A stretch of 50,064 bases of DNA from NCBI RefSeq assembly GCF_001421245.1, contig NZ_LMKE01000006.1, positions 175,918-225,981 on the forward strand, read 5' to 3'. Made by a program: the position numbers and the translations under genes. Origin of the DNA: Sphingomonas sp. Leaf10. Lineage in GTDB: Bacteria; Pseudomonadota; Alphaproteobacteria; Sphingomonadales; Sphingomonadaceae. This document shows, in pieces, positions 44,197 to 50,064 of this stretch (position 1 is its first letter; every line of letters starts with the position of its first letter). The notes under the pieces were generated by a model, which was not told the DNA's origin, made no database searches, and saw only the letters and a list, made by a program, of their open reading frames with translations.

Positions 44197-44840
44197 CCCC
44201 GGCCTCCAAAGGTGGTGGCGGCACGGCCCATCAGCTCGTCATATAGCTGGATCAGCCGCGCGCCGCTTTCCGCCTGCCGCATCGCGACCATCGTCTGGGT
44301 CATTTCGTCGCCCAGCGTCACGTTCGACGCTTCGAGCATCCCGGTCCGCACCTCGGCCCCGTCGCTCTCGACCATGGCCTGCCCGGTAAAGAAGCTCTCA
44401 CCGACCGCGATCATGCCTGCGGGATCGTCGCAGCGTTCGATGGAGATGCGCGCCTTGTCGATGGTCGCGCCGTCCAGCACCAGATCGCCGCCGCCCGCCT
44501 GTTGCAGGACATAGCCCTGCGGCGTCACCAGCGCGCCATCGGCGTCGCGGCGGAACTGCCCCTGCCGCGTGTAAAGCGTGCGTTCGCCGTCGCGGACGCG
44601 GAAATATCCGTCGCCGCTGATCGCCATGTCGAACGGATTGCCCGTCTCGGTCAGCGAAGCCTGCGCTGCATCGATCCGCATCGCCAGCGCAACGTCGCTA
44701 CGCGCCGCGACTGTATCGGCAAAGCCGATCCGCCGCTTATACCCCGGCGTTGCCACGTTCGCGATATTATGTGCCGCGACATCGAGCCGTGCCTGCGCCA
44801 TGCGCATCACCGCCGTCGCCGAATCCACCAACCCCGTCAT
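44193..44840 (-). CDS. flgF: Flagellar rod protein FlgF
   Basis: A 215-residue proximal-rod protein with ARLDVAAHNIANVATPGYKR at the N-terminus, FDMAISGDGYFRVRDGERTL in the middle and LEASNVTLGDEMTQTMVAMR at the C-terminus. It is a little shorter than enterobacterial FlgF. I start it at ATG 44840 where the axial-protein N-terminus begins; the longer frame upstream has no such homology. It is the first gene of the long minus-strand flagellar unit. Confidence 0.9.
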   Translation of the reverse strand: MTGLVDSATAVMRMAQARLDVAAHNIANVATPGYKRRIGFADTVAARSDVALAMRIDAAQASLTETGNPFDMAISGDGYFRVRDGERTLYTRQGQFRRDADGALVTPQGYVLQQAGGGDLVLDGATIDKARISIERCDDPAGMIAVGESFFTGQAMVESDGAEVRTGMLEASNVTLGDEMTQTMVAMRQAESGARLIQLYDELMGRAATTFGGRG

Positions 44841-45165
44841 GCCCCAACCCCGCCAAACCCGCGATGCGACGCTGATGCCGCATCGTTTAGCGAACGAACA
44901 GGAGAAGCGAATCCGCTTCGGAGCGGCGTTTCCTCCAAAGCGGATATGTCGGGGATTAAAGGGCGATCGCGAGGTTCGACGAAACGCGGACGTCATGCCA
45001 GCGAAGGCTGCCCCCCCCCGGTAATGGCTCGCAAAGCCGCCACGAAAGCCCCAATCTCGGGGCGCGTCTACGTCCGGCAACGGCGGCCCTGTGAGAGCCA
45101 ATTCATCGTCACCCGCAGCCTGACCCGGGGCGACGATATCGGTTGGGACCGGAACGCGACCGAGT
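44841..45165. promoter_or_regulatory. 325-nt leader/promoter region upstream of flgF
   Basis: No gene is supported here. The minus-strand flagellar unit must be driven from this stretch. It contains a perfect 6-bp hairpin GAAGCG-AATC-CGCTTC (44904-44919) and an adjoining small one, CCGCT/AGCGG, which may structure the 5' leader, plus a run of ~9 C near 45011. I looked for sigma-54 (GG-N10-GC) and sigma-28 boxes and saw no convincing one. Confidence 0.35.
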
Positions 45166-45516
45166 TTACCGCTGCGCCGCCGGCTGCGGCGTGAAGCTGG
45201 TCACGTTCGCCATGCCGTTCGCGCCGAACGTGATGACATGCCGCGATCCTTCCTTACAGGTCGCGACCCAGCTGCCCGGTTGTTCGCCGCGTTCCGACGC
45301 GGTTACGCCCTGACATGGCAACCCCGCGTCGCGGATCGCGCGGATGAACACGCCTTCGCGCTGGCCGGGGGCGAGAGCATCGACCTTTGCGGCCATTGCC
45401 GTCGCTTCCTGCGCATTGGCGATCGCCGCCTGATTGGCCGCCGCCTGCTGCTCGGCGCTCGGCCCGCAGGCCGCCAGCATCAGCGATCCACCCAGCATCA
45501 CCAGCAACCCACGCAT
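45166..45516 (-). CDS. Small predicted lipoprotein
   Basis: A 116-residue protein with a lipoprotein signal peptide: hydrophobic LLVMLGGSLMLAAC, so Cys 18 would be the lipidated residue. The mature part has an Ala/Gln-rich helix (AEQQAAANQAAIANAQEATA) and a C-terminal beta piece with two further cysteines. I do not recognise the family. GGAGACGGAAAC precedes the ATG. The gene is upstream of and codirectional with flgF but 325 nt away, so it is probably not in the flagellar unit. Confidence 0.75.
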   Translation of the reverse strand: MRGLLVMLGGSLMLAACGPSAEQQAAANQAAIANAQEATAMAAKVDALAPGQREGVFIRAIRDAGLPCQGVTASERGEQPGSWVATCKEGSRHVITFGANGMANVTSFTPQPAAQR

Positions 45517-45596
45517 GTTTCCGTCTCCCAAGGGTGCCGCCGACGCGGCCACCGTCCGTTACGGACAATCAACGACCGCGCCGACGGTTCCCCGGA

Positions 45597-46901
45597 TCAG
45601 TGCTGATACGCCTTGGGCAGTCCCTGTTCCTCGGGCACCAGATAACGGTTGCGCAGCCGCGTCTGGCGGTTGGTCAGCGGTTGTTCGACCCCGTCGATGA
45701 ACAACTGCGTCGGCACCGACCCGATCTCCAGCGGATCGCCGTCCCAGATCACCACGTCGCCGCGTCGTCCGGCAGCCAGCGTCCCGATTTCCGCGTCCAT
45801 GCCGATCGCGCGCGCCGGCAGCGAGGTGATCGTCGCGAACGCCGCCCCCCAATCCAGCCCGGCCGCCCCCGGAATCTTCGACAGCGCGACCAGATTGCCG
45901 GCATATTGCCGAACCAGCCGTGCCTGCCGCGCTTCATCGTCGCCGATCATGCCGATGCCGACCGTCACGCCCGCCGCCTTCATCCGCCCGATATTGGACT
46001 GGGTCGCGGCCAGTTGCTCGAAGCTGGCGGGCAGGTCGGCCAGCGCACTGGCGAGGACCGGCACGCCCGCCGCCGCGATCTGTTGCGCGACCGTCCAGCC
46101 CTCGGCCGCACCGACCAGCACCGGCTTCAATCCGGCGAACTCGCGCTTCAGCGCCAGCACGCCGAGAATGTCGGACGCCCGCTCGACATGGATCAGCAGC
46201 GGGACCTGTCCCGACAGCACGCCCTGCAACGCCTGCGCATCGGCACGGGTCAGCAGCGCTTCCTTGCCGCGATCGGCGAAGCTCGCCGGGTTGCGGCCGT
46301 ACGCCTGCGCCTCGAACAGCGCGTTGCGGAACATCGCCATCGCCGCCGGTCGGCTGCCGCCTGCGGCGCGTGCGCCCGCCTCGCCCCATTCCATGAACTG
46401 GAAGGCGCGCGGACGGGTGACCGCGTCCATGTCGTTGCCCAGATCGATGACCGCGCCCTGTCCGGCGAAGATCGACCCGCCATTGTCGGGCGCGACCACC
46501 GCGCGGGTGACGCCGTCGGTGCGGTTGATCGCGATCGGTGTCGCGCGCGGGTTCAGGCCGGCGGTCACGTCCAGCCCGGCATTGAACACGCTCTCGCGCG
46601 CCGATGCATCGTTGGTCGTGCCGACGCCATCGACCTCGACGATGCCGAGGCGCGTGAAGCCCGCGACGATGCCCGGCGTGACATAGCGCCCGCCCGCATC
46701 GATCGTCCTGCCCCCGCCAGCGGCAGCGCCGCGTCCTGCCGACACGACCCGCCCGCCGCGAATGACGACGGTGCCGCCCTCGACCGGGGCCGATCCGTCG
46801 CCCAGCACCAGCCGGGCATTGGTGATGGTCACATCCTGCGCAGCGGCAGGCGCGACCGTGGTGCTGCCGGCAAGCAGCGCGGCAAGGATCAGGCGCTTCA
46901 C
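45597..46901 (-). CDS. Amidohydrolase-like protein without the HxH metal site
   Basis: A 434-residue secreted protein with a Sec signal peptide (LILAALLAGSTTVAPAAA). It keeps the amidohydrolase layout: an N-terminal beta domain (LVLGDGSAPVEGGTVVIRGG), the VTPGIVAG strand, and the C-terminal LAAGRRGDVVIWDGDPLEIG. After VTPGIV, where the family has HxH, it reads AGFTRLG, so two metal ligands are missing. It is probably inactive as a hydrolase or structural. A GTG start at 46901 overlaps the stop of the upstream intact paralogue (GTGA), which argues for co-translation with it. Confidence 0.85.
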   Translation of the reverse strand: MKRLILAALLAGSTTVAPAAAQDVTITNARLVLGDGSAPVEGGTVVIRGGRVVSAGRGAAAGGGRTIDAGGRYVTPGIVAGFTRLGIVEVDGVGTTNDASARESVFNAGLDVTAGLNPRATPIAINRTDGVTRAVVAPDNGGSIFAGQGAVIDLGNDMDAVTRPRAFQFMEWGEAGARAAGGSRPAAMAMFRNALFEAQAYGRNPASFADRGKEALLTRADAQALQGVLSGQVPLLIHVERASDILGVLALKREFAGLKPVLVGAAEGWTVAQQIAAAGVPVLASALADLPASFEQLAATQSNIGRMKAAGVTVGIGMIGDDEARQARLVRQYAGNLVALSKIPGAAGLDWGAAFATITSLPARAIGMDAEIGTLAAGRRGDVVIWDGDPLEIGSVPTQLFIDGVEQPLTNRQTRLRNRYLVPEEQGLPKAYQH

Positions 46902-48319
46902 TTCACATCCCCTTCGCCGGGCTGGCCAAGTTCGAAATCGGACACCGGCCGCAGCCGCGGATTGTTCGCGTCGTAGAGCAGCGCGCCATCGACCCACACC
47001 ATTTGCGGGCGGGTATAGACGCTGAACGGATCACCGTTCCACAACACGACATCGGCCATCTTGCCGGCTTTGAGCGAGCCAGTGACCTTGTCGATGCCCA
47101 GCGCCCGCGCCGGATTGATGCCCAGCCACGTCCAGGCATGTTCGGGCGTGACCGCCATGCCCGCACGCTTGGCCGACGCCATCACCTTCGCCACTTCCTG
47201 ATTCAGCCGCTGGATACCATTCGCGTCGTCCGAATGGATCATCGCGCACGCGCCCTGCTTGTCGAGGATCGGCAAATTCTCGCCGATCGCGTCATAGCTT
47301 TCCATCTTGAAGCCATACCAGTCGGCCCACACCGCCGAGCACACGCCCTGCGCCTTCAGCAGATCGGCGATCTTGTAGCTTTCGACGGCATGGTGAAATG
47401 CGGTGACCTTGTATCCCATCTCCTTCGCCATATCCATGACGATCGCCATTTCATCGGCGCGGTAGCAGTGGTTGTGGACGAGGATCTCGCCGTCCAGCAC
47501 CCCGCGCAGCGTATCCATGGCAAGGTCGCGCGACGGCGCCTCGCCGCCATCCGCCTCATACTTGTCCCACTTGCGATCATACTCCTTCGCGCGCAGCCAT
47601 GTCGCGCGATCGACCGCCAGATTGCCCATCCGGGTCGAGGGCATCCGCCCCTTCGACCCATAGACGCGCTTGGGGTTCTCGCCGCACGCCATCTTGAGGC
47701 CGTAGGGCGCGCCGGGGAACTTCATCGCCTGCATCGTCCGGCCATAGACGTTCTTCAGCGTCACCGACCGCCCGCCCATCAGGTTCGCCGAGCCCGGCAG
47801 GATCTGCAGCGTCGTCACCCCGCCATTGGTCAGCGCGCGCGAGAAACCGGGGTCCTGCGGCCAGACACTGTGTTCGGCCCAGACATCGGCGGTGACCGGC
47901 CCGGTCATCTCGTTGCCGTCGCTGTGCGCCTCGACACCGGGGCTGGGATAGTCGCCCAGATGGCTGTGCACGTCGATGATGCCAGGCGTCACCCATTTGC
48001 CCTGCCCGTCGATCACCGTCACGCCATCGGCGGCGGCGATCGACTGGCCGACTTCGACGATCCTGCCGTCGCGGAACAGCACCGATCCCTTATCGATCCG
48101 CCCGCCCTCGCCATCATAGATGGTGACGTTGGTCACCAGCGTCGCCCGCCCCGGATAGGCGCGGTAGGTCGACGGATACGGGTCATGGTCATAGCCCTTG
48201 CCCGCACCCGGCCCCTTGCCCTTCGGCGCATCGGCCGAGGCCGACCGAACCTCCTTGTTGTCGCCGGTACAGGCGACCAGCCCGGCGGCGAGCGCCACCA
48301 TCGTCAATGTTCGGATCAC
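46898..48319 (-). CDS. Amidohydrolase-family lipoprotein
   Basis: A 473-residue amidohydrolase with a lipoprotein-type signal peptide (TMVALAAGLVAC, Cys 17), so it is probably anchored in the envelope. The metal-binding HSH is in WVTPGIIDVHSHLGDYPSPG near residue 115, later ligands are likely in ILVHNHCYRADE and KVTAFHHAVES, and the last Asp in IHSDDANG. The C-terminus has LKAGKMADVVLWNGDPFSVY. Substrate is unknown; relatives act on imide, peptide or cyclic-amide bonds. It overlaps the following paralogue by 4 nt. Confidence 0.92.
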   Translation of the reverse strand: MIRTLTMVALAAGLVACTGDNKEVRSASADAPKGKGPGAGKGYDHDPYPSTYRAYPGRATLVTNVTIYDGEGGRIDKGSVLFRDGRIVEVGQSIAAADGVTVIDGQGKWVTPGIIDVHSHLGDYPSPGVEAHSDGNEMTGPVTADVWAEHSVWPQDPGFSRALTNGGVTTLQILPGSANLMGGRSVTLKNVYGRTMQAMKFPGAPYGLKMACGENPKRVYGSKGRMPSTRMGNLAVDRATWLRAKEYDRKWDKYEADGGEAPSRDLAMDTLRGVLDGEILVHNHCYRADEMAIVMDMAKEMGYKVTAFHHAVESYKIADLLKAQGVCSAVWADWYGFKMESYDAIGENLPILDKQGACAMIHSDDANGIQRLNQEVAKVMASAKRAGMAVTPEHAWTWLGINPARALGIDKVTGSLKAGKMADVVLWNGDPFSVYTRPQMVWVDGALLYDANNPRLRPVSDFELGQPGEGDVK

Positions 48320-48343
48320 GCCTTACTCCCTTTTTTATAATGT

Positions 48344-49150
48344 TCAGGCGAACACCGCTTCGAGGTCATGGCTGCCCATGCCCTCCTTCGCGGTACGCAC
48401 CTCGTGATAGACGGCGGCGGGCAGTGCGGCCTGCACCATGCCGACCAGCGTACCGCCAATCGCGCCGACGATCGCCCGCGGCCAAACGCCGTCCGCGCCA
48501 CCGATGGCAAAGGCCAGCCCCTGCCCCAGCCCGGCGAACAACGACCACACGACCAGCAGGATCAGCAGCAACAGCAACAGCCGCCAACGCATCCCGCGCA
48601 TCAATTCGCCGCTGCGTCCGAAGCTGTCGAACACGCCACGCGCCTCGCCGATCATGACCGGCAGGATGACGAACCATGTCAGCACCAGGATGATGCCCGG
48701 TACCACCAGGAACAGAAACCCGACGACGATGCCGATCACGCTCAGCAGGAAAAGCGCCAGCCCCGGCAACAGCCGCCGCCCGGCCAAGGCGAAGGTCGCT
48801 GCCGGATCGAGTGCACGACCGGCCAACGTGTCGAGCGCGAGCCGGGTCAGCGCCAGTTGCAGCAACGTCCAGACAACCGCGCCGACGATCCCGCCCCCCG
48901 CGAACACTGTCCACATGCCGGTCAGATCGTTCCCGAGCAGCGGCGGCAGCAACGACGACGGCGCGTTGAGCAGAAAGCTGGCCGAAAGGAAGATCAGCGG
49001 CGCGCCACCGACCGCGCCGAAACTGTTGGAGATGACGCGACCAATGCCGAACGCGTGGGGCGATCGCCGCCCCTCCATCCACGCCCCGACGAGAATGATC
49101 GCCAGCGCGACCAGCGGCAACAACAAAACCAGCATTCCGAACGCCAGCAT
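48344..49150 (-). CDS. Polytopic inner-membrane protein of unknown function
   Basis: A 268-residue membrane protein with about six hydrophobic segments (for example LAFGMLVLLLPLVALAIILV, LALFLLSVIGIVVGFLFLVV, LLLLLLILLVVWSLFAGLG). The region before VVPGIILVLTWFVILPVMIG resembles the membrane domain seen in YciC/GDPD-membrane-type proteins. A conserved-looking ARGVFDSFGRSGELMRG loop follows. No enzyme motif is seen. It is divergent from the DUF4129-like gene at 49276. Confidence 0.75.
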   Translation of the reverse strand: MLAFGMLVLLLPLVALAIILVGAWMEGRRSPHAFGIGRVISNSFGAVGGAPLIFLSASFLLNAPSSLLPPLLGNDLTGMWTVFAGGGIVGAVVWTLLQLALTRLALDTLAGRALDPAATFALAGRRLLPGLALFLLSVIGIVVGFLFLVVPGIILVLTWFVILPVMIGEARGVFDSFGRSGELMRGMRWRLLLLLLILLVVWSLFAGLGQGLAFAIGGADGVWPRAIVGAIGGTLVGMVQAALPAAVYHEVRTAKEGMGSHDLEAVFA

Positions 49151-49275
49151 CTATTCCGTCCCCCCGATGCCTGCCCCGGCATCGCCCGAAAGTCTGGGTG
49201 GAAAAGCGTTGCATGTAAATCGGCGATTTGCTCCAAGCAGGGCACACGCCGCGGGGGCGTACCGAAAGGACGGAC

Positions 49276-50064
<789 letters not shown>

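Noticed and set aside
44841..45165. A sigma-54 promoter for the flg unit
   Set aside because: The best GG-N10-GC match on the minus strand (within TTGGGGCTTTCGTGGC) deviates at the -24 and -12 elements, so it was not called.

Overview
This window is a high-GC chromosomal segment whose gene content and protein sequences point to a sphingomonad (Alphaproteobacteria, probably Sphingomonas or a close relative). The indications are an exosortase-A-type glycosyltransferase, an ScfR/RamB-type regulator divergent from isocitrate lyase, a malic enzyme fused to a phosphotransacetylase domain, palindromic intergenic repeats of the kind common in sphingomonads, and a DUF4129-like protein. The species call is inferred from style of gene content, not from any rRNA. 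The right edge ends in 34 consecutive C, which looks like an assembly or contig end rather than biology.

Layout. Positions 1-13070 are housekeeping or metabolic: a Pro/Glu-rich membrane protein and a GT4 glycosyltransferase (minus strand); a short-chain acyl-CoA-type regulator divergent from aceA, with a 49-residue ORF after aceA; two unrelated SDR oxidoreductases flanking a palindromic repeat; a secreted conserved protein; the malic enzyme; and mutS. Positions 13071-25185 hold a polymorphic toxin locus. It has a 3,728-residue YD/Rhs-repeat protein whose last ~110 residues carry a PD-(D/E)xK-like nuclease motif, and a probable immunity gene that overlaps its stop codon. The toxin tip, the immunity gene and the following 386 nt are visibly poorer in G+C than their surroundings.

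Positions 25363-44840 are a flagellar basal-body/type III export locus. On the plus strand lie fliQ-fliR-flhB-flhA-TPR. On the minus strand is one continuous, almost fully overlapping transcription unit: flgF, flgG, flgA-flgH fusion, flgI, flgB, flgC, fliE, fliF, a 96-residue protein where fliG normally sits, fliH, fliI, fliJ, a fliK-like gene, flgD, flgE, a short fliM-like gene, fliN, fliO, fliP, fliA, a second TPR protein and a small ORF. The two units converge on a strong hairpin at 30611-30646. Export gate, ATPase complex, rod, P-ring, L-ring and hook are all present. Filament, cap, hook-filament junction, stator and chemotaxis genes are not in the window.

The most unusual points are the FlgA-FlgH fusion with no lipobox cysteine, the reduced switch-complex genes (no full-length FliG, a 235-residue FliM-like protein, a 395-residue FliF), and the giant Rhs toxin gene transcribed divergently from fliQ across only 177 nt. 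After a short lipoprotein come two overlapping amidohydrolase genes, one of which lacks the metal-binding HxH motif. A membrane protein and a truncated DUF4129-like gene complete the right end.
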